Shown here piece by piece: positions 16,302 to 25,088 of a stretch of 64,000 nt of DNA (positions within the stretch are counted from its first letter, which is position 1; every line of letters begins with the position of its first letter). A program made the position numbers and the translations under genes. Source of the stretch: Planomonospora parontospora (GTDB lineage: Bacteria > Actinomycetota > Actinomycetes > Streptosporangiales > Streptosporangiaceae); the NCBI GenBank assembly GCA_014647935.1, contig BMQD01000002.1, positions 372,001 through 436,000 of the forward strand, given 5' to 3'. The notes under the pieces were generated by a model that was not told where the DNA came from, made no database searches, and worked only from the letters and a program-made list of their open reading frames with translations.

Positions 16302-17330
16302 ATGATCAGCGGCAGGCTGGTGGTGGAGCGGCCGAGGTTCCGCCTCGACCTGGAGCTGGAGGTCGCCGCCGGGGAGGTGGTCGCGCTGCTCGGCCCCAAC
16401 GGCGCGGGCAAGACCACGGTCCTGCGGGCGCTGGCCGGGCTGCTGCCGCTGTCCGCCGGGCACATCCGCCTCGACGGTGAGCCGCTGCACACGACCCCCG
16501 CCGAGCGCCGTCCCGTGGGCATGGTCTTCCAGGACTACCTGCTCTTCCCGCACCTGTCCGCGCTGGACAACGTCGCCTTCGGCCCGCGCTGCCACGGCGT
16601 GCCGAAGCGGCGGGCCCGCGAGCTCGCGGGCGAGTGGCTGGAGCGCGTCGGCCTGGCCGGGCATGAGAGGGCCAGGCCCCACGAGCTGTCCGGCGGGCAG
16701 GCCCAGCGGGTCGCCCTCGCCCGGGCGCTGGCCGTACGGCCCCGCCTGCTCCTCCTCGACGAGCCGCTCGCCGCGCTCGACGCGCACACCCGCCTGGAGG
16801 TCCGCGCGGCCCTCCACCGCCACCTCGGCGACTTCGACGGGGCCGCCGTGCTGGTCACCCACGACCCGCTCGACGCGATGGTGCTGGCCGACCGGCTCGT
16901 CGTGGTGGAGGACGGCGCGGTCGTCCAGGAGGGCGCCCCCTCGGCCGTGGCCCGCCGCCCCCGCACGGACTACGTCGCCCGGCTGGTCGGGCTCAACCTC
17001 TACCGGGGCGTCGCCGACGGGCACGCCGTACGGCTGGACGGCGTCACGCTGAACGCGGCCGAGTCCCAGACCGGCCCGGTGTTCGTGGCCTTCCCGCCCA
17101 CGGCGGTCGCCCTCTACCGCACCCGTCCGGACGGCACCCCGCGCAACCTCTGGGAGGCGGTGATCGGCGGGGTGGAACGGCACGGCGACCACGTCCGGGT
17201 GCTGCTCACCGGTCCGGTCGAGGCCTCCGCCGACGTCACCGCCGCCGCGGTCGCCGAGCTCGGCCTCCGGCCCGGCGCGCGGGTCTGGGCCGCCCTCAAG
17301 GCCACCGAGACCCACGCCTACCCGGCCTGA
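16302..17330 (+). CDS. modC: molybdate ABC transporter ATP-binding protein ModC, 342 aa
   Basis: ATPase of the molybdate importer. Walker A G-P-N-G-A-G-K-T-T lies at about 32-40, Q-loop F-Q-D-Y near 75, signature L-S-G-G-Q-A-Q near 127, Walker B L-L-L-L-D-E-P and H-loop L-V-T-H-D follow. The C-terminal 90 residues are a TOBE-type domain with T-P-R-N-L-W-E-A-V-I-G-G-V, which in ModC binds molybdate or regulates transport. ATG 16302 has a GGAGGAGC site. It forms an operon with modB. A five-copy 23-base repeat begins 48 bases after its stop codon. Confidence 0.92.
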   Translation: MISGRLVVERPRFRLDLELEVAAGEVVALLGPNGAGKTTVLRALAGLLPLSAGHIRLDGEPLHTTPAERRPVGMVFQDYLLFPHLSALDNVAFGPRCHGVPKRRARELAGEWLERVGLAGHERARPHELSGGQAQRVALARALAVRPRLLLLDEPLAALDAHTRLEVRAALHRHLGDFDGAAVLVTHDPLDAMVLADRLVVVEDGAVVQEGAPSAVARRPRTDYVARLVGLNLYRGVADGHAVRLDGVTLNAAESQTGPVFVAFPPTAVALYRTRPDGTPRNLWEAVIGGVERHGDHVRVLLTGPVEASADVTAAAVAELGLRPGARVWAALKATETHAYPA

Positions 17331-17378
17331 CCGCCTACGGGATCGCACTCGGCCCCTATCGTCCCGCCGGCCCCGCGG

Positions 17379-17493
17379 CGACCTCCGACCGGAGTGCGGG
17401 GCGACCTCCGACCGGAGTGCGGGGCGGCCTCCGACCGGAGTGCGGGGCGGCCTCCGACCGGAGTACGGGGCGGCCTCCGACCGGAGTACGGGG
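17379..17493. repeat. five-copy 23-base tandem repeat with internal palindrome
   Basis: Units start at 17379, 17402, 17425, 17448 and 17471, consensus CGRCCTCCGACCGGAGTRCG plus GGG. Each unit contains the palindrome CTCCG-AC-CGGAG. The array lies between modC and the APH-family gene. There are no spacers, so it is not a CRISPR. Confidence 0.9.
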
Positions 17494-17565
17494 GGGTGGG
17501 ACCCGCGGGGTGCGGGACCGGATAACCGCTCGCGGCGGCGGGGCGCGGACGGTCAGACTGGCCCG

Positions 17566-18822
17566 ATGGGAAGAGAGCGGGGCCGTACGGCCGGCGCGGT
17601 GGTGACGTCGGAGGGCGAGTGCCTGGGGAGCCTCGGGCCGTTCCCGGTGGCGACCCCCTGGTGGGCGGACGCCGGGCCGGTCGCCGACCACCTGACGGAG
17701 GTGCTCGGCGTGCCCGTCATGGTGCTGCGGCTGGTGGACGTGCGGGGCGGGGACGGTGCCAGGGACGGGCACGTGACCTACCACGCCGAGGCCTTCGGCC
17801 GCCCCCGCGGCGGACTGCTCGGCCCGCCGCCCGCCGGCGCGGCCGGGCTGCTGCGGCCCGCCGCCCGCCGGGCCGGGTGGGCCACCGCGTCCGGCCTCCG
17901 GGAGTCCCTGGAGTGGGCCCGGGAGGCGCTGCGCGCGGCGGGCCGCCCGGTGAGCGGACCCGTGCGGCAGGTGAAGACCTGGAACCTGTCGGGACTGTTC
18001 CGCATCCCCACCGCGCAGGGCCCGGTCTGGCTGAAGGAGACACCCGGCTTCGCGACGTGGGAGGCGGGCGCGATGGAGGCGCTCGCGGCGGTGGACCCGG
18101 AGATCGTCCCCGCCGTCGTGGCGTCCGACGCCCGCCGCCGCCGGGTGATCCTCGACCACCTGCCCGGCGAGGACTGCTGGGAGGCCCCGGCGGAGACCGT
18201 CCGCGCGATGACCGGGCGCTGGGCCGCGGCGCAGGCGGCGGTCGCGCGGCGCAGGGACGGGATCCCGGACGGCCTGCCGGACCGCACTCCCGGGGCCCTG
18301 GCGGAGCTGGCGCACGGGCTCCTGGACGGCGAGGCCGCGACCGGCCTGTCCGCCGCCGAGCTGTCGGCGGCGCGCCGGCTGGCCGACGGGCTGCCCGGGC
18401 TGGCCGCCGCGCTGGAGGAGTGCGGCCTGCCGCACTCCCTGGTGCACGCCGACTTCCATCCCGGCAACTGGCGGTCGGACGGGCGGCGCACGGCCGCCGT
18501 CGACTTCGCCGACTGCCATTTCGGCCACCCCGCGCTGGACGCGCTGCGGACGTGCGAGTTCCTGCCCGCCGGCCGCCGCCACGAGGTGACCGGCGCGTGG
18601 ACCGCGGCCTGGTCGGCGCTGGTCCCCGGCTCCGACCCGGCCAGGGCGCTGGCCCTGGCGGGCCCCTTCGCGCGCCTGGCGTACGCGGTGCGCTACCAGG
18701 AGTTCCTGGACGGCATCGAGACGAGCGAGCGCGTCTACCACGAGGGCGATCCGGCGGCCGAGATCCGCGCGGCCCTGGCCGCCGCGGCCCCCCTCGACGG
18801 CGGCGGCCGGTCCGGCGGGTGA
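17566..18822 (+). CDS. APH-family phosphotransferase, 418 aa
   Basis: Kinase-like phosphotransferase (aminoglycoside phosphotransferase/choline kinase fold), substrate unknown. The catalytic loop reads L-V-H-A-D-F-H-P-G-N-W near residue 297 and the metal-binding motif A-V-D-F-A-D-C near 317. The N-terminal 100 residues contain a NUDIX-unlike alpha/beta stretch typical of this actinomycete subfamily, and G-P-V-W-L-K-E-T-P near 152 may hold the ATP-binding Lys. ATG 17566 is taken because the first family-like residues start there; no strong ribosome binding site, possibly leaderless. It is convergent with secA2. Whether it gives drug resistance cannot be told from sequence. Confidence 0.75.
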   Translation: MGRERGRTAGAVVTSEGECLGSLGPFPVATPWWADAGPVADHLTEVLGVPVMVLRLVDVRGGDGARDGHVTYHAEAFGRPRGGLLGPPPAGAAGLLRPAARRAGWATASGLRESLEWAREALRAAGRPVSGPVRQVKTWNLSGLFRIPTAQGPVWLKETPGFATWEAGAMEALAAVDPEIVPAVVASDARRRRVILDHLPGEDCWEAPAETVRAMTGRWAAAQAAVARRRDGIPDGLPDRTPGALAELAHGLLDGEAATGLSAAELSAARRLADGLPGLAAALEECGLPHSLVHADFHPGNWRSDGRRTAAVDFADCHFGHPALDALRTCEFLPAGRRHEVTGAWTAAWSALVPGSDPARALALAGPFARLAYAVRYQEFLDGIETSERVYHEGDPAAEIRAALAAAAPLDGGGRSGG

Positions 18823-18942
18823 CCTGGCGGGGACTGCCTGGTGGCGGGCGGTCCGGTGGGCGACCCGCCGGGGACGGTCCGGTGGGACGGGTGACCCGGC
18901 GGCGGGCGGCCCGGTGGGCGACCCGCCGGGGGCGGGCGGCCG
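18806..18942. repeat. degenerate repeats over the APH gene 3' end and the gap to secA2
   Basis: The gene's last bases (CCGGTCCGGCGGGTGA) are echoed downstream as CGGTCCGGTGGGCGACCCG, CGGTCCGGTGGGACGGGTGA and CGGCCCGGTGGGCGACCCG. Two of the copies agree over about 28 bases (CGGTCCGGTGGGCGACCCG-CCGGGGACG versus CGGCCCGGTGGGCGACCCG-CCGGGGGCG). Confidence 0.6.
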
Positions 18943-21267
18943 TCAGCGGCGCCTGGACCCGCGGGCCAGCCGGCTGGTGATGCGCTCCAGCTCGGTGCCG
19001 AAGGGATTGTCCTGGACGAGGTAGGTCCAGGTGGCGGTGGGGCGCTTGAGGCCCGCGCCCTCCAGGTCGAGGCCGTCGGCGGTGATCTCGGCGGCCTCGA
19101 AGGCGGCGACCGAACGGGACTCCACCTCGGCCAGCATGCGCCGGTAGGCGCCGACGGCCTCCTTGTGGAACTCGTCGATCGGGTTGGCCCGGCCGAGGAC
19201 GCGCAGGTGGATGCCCTCGCGGACCTCGCCGAGGTAGGCCAGGTGCTCGGCCCAGCAGCGGTCGAGGTGGAACAGCACGATCTGCCGGGCCGCCTCGTGC
19301 AGCACGTCCGCGGCCCCCTCGGCGCCGGGCCCCGCGCCGGTCCCGCCCTCGTCGGTCCCGCCCCCTCGGTCGGCCCCGGCCCCGTGCCCGCCCCCGTCGG
19401 CCCCGGCTCCGGTCCCGGTCCCGGTCCTCAGGCTCTCCAGCACCTCGGCCCAGCGCTCGGGGGCGGCCGCGGCCAGGGCCTCGGAGGCCGTACGGCCGCG
19501 CAGGACCTTGTCCCGCCGCTCCAGGACCTCCTCGCGCTGGCGCTCCAGCAGGCGCGTGTAGCGCCAGGTGTTGCGGTGGATCTCCATGTTGACGCCCTCG
19601 GCGACGCGCTGGGCGTGCGCGACGAGCCGCTGGGAGGGCACCCCGCCGGTGTACTCGTCGGCGACGTAGTGGGTGATCAGGTCGTCCTCGCCGCTGACGA
19701 AGAAGACCGAGCCGCCGGGGTCGCCCTGCCGGCCGGCGCGGCCGCGGAGCTGGTCGTCCAGGCGGCTGGCGGCGTGCCGTCCCGAGCCGATGACGTACAG
19801 CCCGCCCAGCGCGTCGACCCCCTCGCCGAGGCGGATGTCGGTGCCGCGCCCGGCCATCTGGGTGGAGACCGTGATCGAGCCGCGTTCCCCGGCCGCCGCG
19901 ATGATCGAGGCCTCCTCGGCGTCGTTCTTGGCGTTGAGCACCACGCACTCCAGGCCGCGGCCGGCCAGGGTCAGCGCGAGCCGCTCGGACTCCGCCACGT
20001 CCAGGGTGCCGATGAGGACCGGCCTGCCGGTCGCATGCGCCTCGGCGATCTCGTCGGCCAGCGCCCGGTCCCGCTCCAGGGCGTGCTCGAACAGGCGGTC
20101 CGGCTCGTCGGCGCGGACCAGCGGCCGGTTGGGCGGGACGACGGCCACCTCGAGGCCGTAGAACTCGCGGAGCTGCTCGCCGACGGCCACGGCGGTGCCG
20201 GTCATCCCGCACTTGACGGGATAGCGGGTGATCAGCCCCTGGACGGTGATCGAGTCGAGGATCTCGCCGGTCTCGGAGGCGGGCAGCGCCTCCTTGGCCT
20301 CGACCGCCGCCTGCAGGCCGTCCGGCCAGCGCTGCAGCAGCGCCACCCGGCCCCGCGACGGGTTGATCAGATGGACCCGGCCGTCGCGGACGATGTAGTC
20401 GACGTCCTTGGTGAGCAGGGCGTGGGCGTGCAGCGCGAGGCTGACCTCGGCCAGGGTCCCGGGGGTGTCGTAGAGCTCGACGCCCAGGGCGTTCTCGACC
20501 GTGTCGATGCCCTTGGGGGTCAGATGGACGTTGCGGGCCTGGTCGTCGATCTCGTAGTGGTAGCCCTTGACGAGCTGCCGGACCAGCGCGGCCATCTCCG
20601 GCACCGCGTCGCCCGGATCGGCGGCCCCGGCCAGCACCAGCGGCACCCGGGCCTCGTCCACCAGCACCGAGTCGGCCTCGTCGACCAGCGCGACCTGCGG
20701 CTCGGGCACGACGAGCTCGGCGACATCGGTGCGGAGCCGGTCGCGCAGCACGTCGAAGCCGATCTCGCTGACCGAGCCGTAGGTCACGTCCCTGGCGTAG
20801 GCCTCGCGGCGCTCCTCGGGCGTGGAGTTCTGGTCGATCCAGCCGACCGTGACGCCCAGCGCGTCGTACAGCGGGCCCATCCACTCGGCGTCGCGCCTGG
20901 CCAGGTAGTCGTTGACCGAGATCACGTGGACCCGCCTGCCCTGCAGCGCGTATCCGGCGGCGGCCATCGCCCCGGAGAGGGTCTTGCCCTCGCCGGTGGC
21001 CATCTCCGCGACGTTGCCGGAGAGCAGGGCGAGCGTGCCGACGAGCTGCACGTCGTACGGGCGCAGCCCCAGCGACCGGTCGGCGGCCTCCCGGAGCAGG
21101 GCGCAGAAAGCGGCCGGGTCGTCCACCCGGGGCTCGGGCAGCTCCTCCACGGCCCGCAGGCGCTCCTCGTGGGCCCGGGAGGCCGCCACCGTCCGTTCGA
21201 AGGGGGTCAGGTCGATCGAACCGGGACGCTCCAGGAACCGCCTGACGAACTGCTTTATCGACGCCAC
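18943..21267 (-). CDS. secA2: accessory Sec translocase ATPase SecA2, 774 aa
   Basis: Cytosolic motor ATPase for export of a subset of proteins. It has the SecA architecture with Walker A T-G-E-G-K-T at 91-96, V-D-E-A-D-S for the DEAD motif and Q-M-A-G-R-G-T-D-I, but is shorter than SecA1 and lacks a C-terminal zinc-binding tail, as in actinobacterial SecA2; the [14 protein letters not shown] segment also fits this type. A 35-residue Gly-rich insertion ([10 protein letters not shown] units) lies around residue 615-650. Start is GTG 21267 with GGAGGGAAC directly upstream; the much longer open frame is not supported. Divergent from a CHASE3 kinase; no SecY2 or substrate gene is beside it. Confidence 0.9.
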   Translation of the reverse strand: MASIKQFVRRFLERPGSIDLTPFERTVAASRAHEERLRAVEELPEPRVDDPAAFCALLREAADRSLGLRPYDVQLVGTLALLSGNVAEMATGEGKTLSGAMAAAGYALQGRRVHVISVNDYLARRDAEWMGPLYDALGVTVGWIDQNSTPEERREAYARDVTYGSVSEIGFDVLRDRLRTDVAELVVPEPQVALVDEADSVLVDEARVPLVLAGAADPGDAVPEMAALVRQLVKGYHYEIDDQARNVHLTPKGIDTVENALGVELYDTPGTLAEVSLALHAHALLTKDVDYIVRDGRVHLINPSRGRVALLQRWPDGLQAAVEAKEALPASETGEILDSITVQGLITRYPVKCGMTGTAVAVGEQLREFYGLEVAVVPPNRPLVRADEPDRLFEHALERDRALADEIAEAHATGRPVLIGTLDVAESERLALTLAGRGLECVVLNAKNDAEEASIIAAAGERGSITVSTQMAGRGTDIRLGEGVDALGGLYVIGSGRHAASRLDDQLRGRAGRQGDPGGSVFFVSGEDDLITHYVADEYTGGVPSQRLVAHAQRVAEGVNMEIHRNTWRYTRLLERQREEVLERRDKVLRGRTASEALAAAAPERWAEVLESLRTGTGTGAGADGGGHGAGADRGGGTDEGGTGAGPGAEGAADVLHEAARQIVLFHLDRCWAEHLAYLGEVREGIHLRVLGRANPIDEFHKEAVGAYRRMLAEVESRSVAAFEAAEITADGLDLEGAGLKRPTATWTYLVQDNPFGTELERITSRLARGSRRR

Positions 21268-21502
21268 GTTCCCTCCAACGCCCGCTCCCCGGATCGCGTT
21301 CCCCTCTGCCGGTGAGGCGTCGCGTCCGCCGCTGAGGCGCCGCGGAACCGGAGCGGATCCGGGCCGCCCGGCCGCCGGGCTCCGGGCCGGGTCCGGGGCC
21401 CCGTACCGGTATCTTGTCCCCGCTGTGAGTCCCGCTCCGCGCGGGGCAGTGGCACCGGGCCCTGCGCTCCGCGGGGCCGTACCGCCGGAAGGTGAGAGGG
21501 CG

Positions 21503-23164
21503 ATGACCGCAGAGGAGAAGGCCGCACCGTCCCCCGCGAGGGCCCGGGCGGGCCGCTGGAGCGCGCAGGGATGGGTCAACGTCGTGCTCCTGGCCATGGC
21601 CTTCCTGCTCGCCGGGTCCGCGGTGACGGGGGCCACCGCCCTGCGCAACACCGCGCAGGTGTCCAACCGGCTGGTGGACCAGATCTCCCCGGCCCGGGTC
21701 GAGTCGGAGCGGCTGAAGACCGCTCTGCTGAACCAGGAGACCGGCGTCCGGGGCTTCGTCCTCACCGGCAGGGAGGAGTTCCTGGAGCCGTACACCGCCG
21801 GCCTGGAGGCCGAGCGGGAGTCGGTGGGCGAGATCAGGCGGCTCATCCGGCAGGGGCGGCCGCTGCGCGAGCTGGACGAGGTGGAGCGCCTCATCGGGCT
21901 GTGGCGGACCCGGCACGCCGAGCCGATGATCGAGCGGACCCGGGACGAGGGCGCGGAGAAGGTGAGCACGGCGCAGGTGGAGGCGAGCAGGCAGTCCTTC
22001 GAGACCGTGCGCGCCGCGCTGGACGCGCAGAACGCCGCCTGGACGCGGTCGCGGGACGACGCGCGCGCCAACCTGGGCGACGCGCGGCTGCTCCGCGACG
22101 CCGCCTTCCTCGGCATCCTCACGGTCCTGCTGTTCGCGATCATCGCGGTGGCGGTGCTGCTGCGCGTGGTGGTGTTCCGCCCGCTGGACCGGCTGAGCGC
22201 CGCCTCGCGCCGGGTCACCGGCGGTGACTTCGAGCACCACGTCGACACCGGCGGCCCGGCCGACATCGCGGCCCTGTCCCGCGACATGGAGGCGATGCGC
22301 GAGCGGATCGTGGCCGAGCTGGAGGAGAGCCGCCGGGCCCGGGGCCTGCTGGAGGAGCAGACCACCGAGCTGCGGCGCTCGAACGCCGAGCTGGAGCAGT
22401 TCGCCTACGTCGCCAGCCACGACCTGCAGGAGCCGCTGCGCAAGGTGGCCAGCTTCACCCAGATGCTGGAGCAGCGCTACGCCGAGCAGCTGGACGACCG
22501 GGCCAGGCAGTACATCGCCTTCGCGGTGGACGGCGCCAAGCGCATGCAGGTGCTCATCAACGAACTGCTCACTTTCTCCCGGGTGGGCCGGATCACCCGG
22601 GAGCCGGTGACGTTCGCCCTGGAGGAGACGATCGCCTCGGCGCTGCGCAACCTCACCGCGGCGGTGGAGGAGTCCGGGGGCGAGATCGAGCTCGGCCCCC
22701 TGCCCGAGGTGACCGGTGACCGGTCCCAGTTCGTGATGCTCTGGCAGAACCTGCTGGGCAACGCGCTGAAGTTCCGCCACCCCGACCGCGCGCCGGTGGT
22801 CCGGGTCGAGGCGCGGCGCGAGGACGGGGAGTGGCTGATCACCGTGACGGACAACGGCATCGGCATCGACGCCCGGTTCGCCGACAAGATCTTCATCATC
22901 TTCCAGCGGCTGCACAACCGGGACGCCTACGAGGGGACGGGCATCGGCCTGGCGATCTGCCGGAAGATCGTCGAGTACCACCGGGGGAGGATCTGGCTCG
23001 ACACCGGATACACCGGGGGGACGCGCTTCGTCATCGCCCTCCCGGCGACCGGCGGGGAGCCGGATCCGGGGCCGTCCGGATCCGGGGAGGCCTCCGCCGA
23101 GCGGCAGGACCCGCCGGTCGCGGAGACGGCCGGGGACCGGGCCGCCGCCCGGGCGGACTCGTAG
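21503..23164 (+). CDS. CHASE3-HAMP sensor histidine kinase, 553 aa
   Basis: Membrane sensor kinase. TM1 lies at about 22-45, an extracytoplasmic helical CHASE3 domain follows ([13 protein letters not shown] motif near 80), then TM2 at about 195-220 and a HAMP domain, a short coiled coil, HisKA with phospho-acceptor His306 in [10 protein letters not shown], and HATPase_c with N-box [15 protein letters not shown] and G-T-G-I-G-L-A-I-C. The C-terminal 45 residues are a disordered charged tail. ATG 21503 follows GGAAGGTGAGAGGG. No response regulator gene is adjacent, so it is an orphan here. Confidence 0.9.
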   Translation: MTAEEKAAPSPARARAGRWSAQGWVNVVLLAMAFLLAGSAVTGATALRNTAQVSNRLVDQISPARVESERLKTALLNQETGVRGFVLTGREEFLEPYTAGLEAERESVGEIRRLIRQGRPLRELDEVERLIGLWRTRHAEPMIERTRDEGAEKVSTAQVEASRQSFETVRAALDAQNAAWTRSRDDARANLGDARLLRDAAFLGILTVLLFAIIAVAVLLRVVVFRPLDRLSAASRRVTGGDFEHHVDTGGPADIAALSRDMEAMRERIVAELEESRRARGLLEEQTTELRRSNAELEQFAYVASHDLQEPLRKVASFTQMLEQRYAEQLDDRARQYIAFAVDGAKRMQVLINELLTFSRVGRITREPVTFALEETIASALRNLTAAVEESGGEIELGPLPEVTGDRSQFVMLWQNLLGNALKFRHPDRAPVVRVEARREDGEWLITVTDNGIGIDARFADKIFIIFQRLHNRDAYEGTGIGLAICRKIVEYHRGRIWLDTGYTGGTRFVIALPATGGEPDPGPSGSGEASAERQDPPVAETAGDRAAARADS

Positions 23165-23211
23165 GGCCCCTGCGGTTCCCGCGGGCCGCCCGCGACCGGG
23201 AGCGCCGAGGT

Positions 23212-23240
23212 CCGGAGAATCCTGTGACGCGCTTCTCCGG
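23212..23240 (+). terminator. inverted repeat after the CHASE3 kinase gene
   Basis: CCGGAGAA-N13-TTCTCCGG, perfect 8-base arms, 47 bases after the stop codon and about 100 bases before the next start. It may terminate the kinase transcript or be an operator for the following gene. Confidence 0.45.
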
Positions 23241-23344
23241 TAGAAGGTTGTTCCGTTCCGGCATGGGATGAATCACGGGATCACCCCCTCTGTGCAGGGC
23301 GTTTCCCGTGCCAGGATGATCCCGATCCCACGATCGGAGAAGAC

Positions 23345-23839
23345 GTGAACAAGACCTCGGCCGCCGCGGCCCTCGCCGCGGCCCTCCTGCTCGCCTCCGC
23401 GGCGCCCGCCCTGGCCGCCGCACCCGCCTCGGCCCCGGCGGCGTCCGCGCCGGCCGCCGAGCGGGAGTCCGGTCTGAAGACGGTGTACGGCTGGGCGAGG
23501 AAGTCCGGGAACTCCGCCATGATCGTCACCCCGCACCGGGTCAGGCGCTACGGCCACGGCGAGGGCGAGAACGGCGGCTGGTACATCGGCAGGCGGAAGG
23601 GCGCCCCCGTCCGGATCGACTACACCGAGGGGCTCGACTTCCGCCAGGTGAACAAGAAGTGCGGCAGGCCTCCGGCGGGTCACCCGTACGACACCCGCAG
23701 CAGGTACGAGCTGGGCACCAGGCGCTGCGACCCGATTCACCTGTACGACCGGCTCCGCAAGGGCAGGATCCCGGTGAAGGTCGTCTACGACCCGGCCGGC
23801 CCGATGGCGGTCAAGGTCCACGAGCTGGTCCTGCCGTAG
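23345..23839 (+). CDS. secreted protein, 164 aa
   Basis: Strong Ala-rich Sec signal peptide (residues 1-30, cleavage near A-L-A-A-A), a short Ala/Pro/Ser linker and a basic C-terminal domain of about 120 residues with two cysteines (K-K-C-G-R and R-R-C-D-P). No family recognised. GTG 23345 is chosen because it begins the signal peptide and has GGAGAAGAC upstream. Followed by a VOC-family gene in the same direction after 93 bases, with a strong inverted repeat between. Confidence 0.7.
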   Translation: MNKTSAAAALAAALLLASAAPALAAAPASAPAASAPAAERESGLKTVYGWARKSGNSAMIVTPHRVRRYGHGEGENGGWYIGRRKGAPVRIDYTEGLDFRQVNKKCGRPPAGHPYDTRSRYELGTRRCDPIHLYDRLRKGRIPVKVVYDPAGPMAVKVHELVLP

Positions 23840-23885
23840 GGCGGAGGTCCGCCGGCGGGCCCCGCCACAGGACGACGAAAGTCCC

Positions 23886-23918
23886 GGCCGTACCTGACAC
23901 GAGCTGACAGGTACGGCC
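23886..23918. promoter_or_regulatory. 11-base perfect inverted repeat before the VOC gene
   Basis: GGCCGTACCTG-N11-CAGGTACGGCC lies 14 bases upstream of the VOC start and 46 bases after the previous stop. The loop also contains a repeated CTGACA. It can be read as a terminator for the secreted-protein gene or as an operator/leader hairpin for the VOC gene; its closeness to the start codon favours control of the VOC gene. Confidence 0.55.
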
Positions 23919-23932
23919 GCCACGATGGCCTC

Positions 23933-24295
23933 ATGACCACGAAAGCCAAGTTCCTCGCCGTGAACCTCGACTGCGCCGAGCCCAAGCGGCTCGCCGACTT
24001 CTACGCCGCCGTGTTCGGCTACGAGATCCAGTACGCCGAGGACGAGTACGCCGGCATCGGCGACGGCACCATGACGATCTACTTCCAGAAGAACACCGAG
24101 CGCAGGCCCGCCGCCTGGCCCGGCCCGGACAAGCAGTTCCACCTGGACGTGCGCGTCCCGGACGTGGACCGGGCGGTCGCGGAGTACGTGGAGCTCGGCG
24201 CGAGCAGGCCGGACTTCCAGCCCGGCGGGGAGAACTGGACGGTGCTCGCCGACCCCGAGGGGCACCTGTTCTGCGTCTGCCCGGCCCGCGACTGA
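23933..24295 (+). CDS. VOC-superfamily (glyoxalase-like) protein, 120 aa
   Basis: Single-domain vicinal-oxygen-chelate protein made of two beta-alpha-beta-beta-beta modules: L-A-V-N-L-D-C-A-E-P-K-R-L-A-D-F-Y in the first and Q-F-H-L-D-V-R-V-P-D-V-D-R-A in the second, ending in W-T-V-L-A-D-P-E-G-H-L-F-C. His and Glu residues that could bind a metal are present (H in Q-F-H-L-D, and the E in D-P-E-G-H). Such proteins include lyases, dioxygenases and drug-binding resistance proteins; the substrate cannot be assigned. ATG 23933, length normal for the family. Confidence 0.85.
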   Translation: MTTKAKFLAVNLDCAEPKRLADFYAAVFGYEIQYAEDEYAGIGDGTMTIYFQKNTERRPAAWPGPDKQFHLDVRVPDVDRAVAEYVELGASRPDFQPGGENWTVLADPEGHLFCVCPARD

Positions 24296-24301
24296 CCAGG
24301 C

Positions 24302-24345
24302 CGGGCCCGGTCCGTGACCTGGGGGCCGGTCACGGACCGGGCCCG
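24302..24345 (+). terminator. strong hairpin after the VOC gene
   Basis: Perfect 18-base arms (CGGGCCCGGTCCGTGACC and its complement) with an 8-base loop, starting 7 bases after the VOC stop codon. Confidence 0.8.
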
Positions 24346-24482
24346 CCGTTCCACGGCGTCACCCTGGGCCGCCCGGGGAGTCGCCGGACGGTGGACGTGA
24401 TCCGGTCGGCCGCTACGGGACCGTAGGTCGATAGGCTGCGGCGGGTGCGGCTGCCGAGTGCGATCTGAGCGGTGAGGTGCGG

Positions 24483-25088
24483 ATGATCCGGGTGCTCATC
24501 GCGGAGGACATGCGGATCCTGCGTGAGGCGCTGTGCGGCCTGCTGGAGCTGGAGAGCGACATGGCGGTCGTGGCCGCGGTCGGGTCCGGTGACCGCATCG
24601 TCCCCGCCGCGCTGGAGCACCGGCCGGACGTCGCCGTGATCGACATCGAGCTGCCCGGGGTGGACGGCCTCCAGGCGGCGGCGGAGCTGCGCGACAGGCT
24701 CCCGGAGTGCAGGACGTTGATCCTGACCGCGGTGGGACGGCCGGGGAACCTGCGCCGGGGGATCGCCGCTCAGGTGGCGGGCTTCATGGTGAAGGACTCC
24801 CGGCCGCAGGATCTGACCGACGCGATCCGTACCGTGGCCGCGGGCGGGCGGGTGATCGACCCGCAGCTCGCCTACGCGGCGCTGGACGTGGCGGGCAGCC
24901 CGCTGACCGCTCGGGAGGCCGACGTGCTGCGCCTGACCGCGTCCGGTGCGACACCGCGCGAGGTGTCCGCGCAGCTCCACCTGAGCTACGGCACCGTACG
25001 GAACTATCTCGCCTCGGCGGTGATCAAGCTGGGAGCGCGCAACCGGGTGGACGCGATCCGCATCGCTACTGCGGCAGGCTGGCTGTGA
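24483..25088 (+). CDS. NarL/DesR-type response regulator, 201 aa
   Basis: Two-domain transcription factor. The receiver domain has M-I-R-V-L-I-A-E-D with the acidic pair, phospho-acceptor Asp in V-A-V-I-D-I-E-L-P-G near residue 53, T/S in L-I-L-T-A-V and Lys in F-M-V-K-D-S. The C-terminal LuxR-type HTH starts at L-T-A-R-E-A-D-V-L-R and continues to S-Y-G-T-V-R-N-Y-L-A-S-A. ATG 24483 is preferred over GTG 24477 because the domain begins there. The partner kinase is convergent and its 3' end overlaps this gene by 23 bases, an unusual arrangement for a two-component pair. Confidence 0.9.
   Translation: MIRVLIAEDMRILREALCGLLELESDMAVVAAVGSGDRIVPAALEHRPDVAVIDIELPGVDGLQAAAELRDRLPECRTLILTAVGRPGNLRRGIAAQVAGFMVKDSRPQDLTDAIRTVAAGGRVIDPQLAYAALDVAGSPLTAREADVLRLTASGATPREVSAQLHLSYGTVRNYLASAVIKLGARNRVDAIRIATAAGWL

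Noticed and set aside
17379-17493. Possible CRISPR array
   Set aside because: The 23-base units are contiguous with no spacers and no cas gene is near.
18943-21267. Main SecA (SecA1)
   Set aside because: Too short, no zinc-binding C-terminus, and SecA2-type sequence features.
17717-22981. 1754-codon minus-strand open frame
   Set aside because: Arg/Pro/Gly-rich translation through real genes on both strands (APH, secA2, CHASE3 kinase); only the secA2 frame gives family motifs. A by-product of high G+C.
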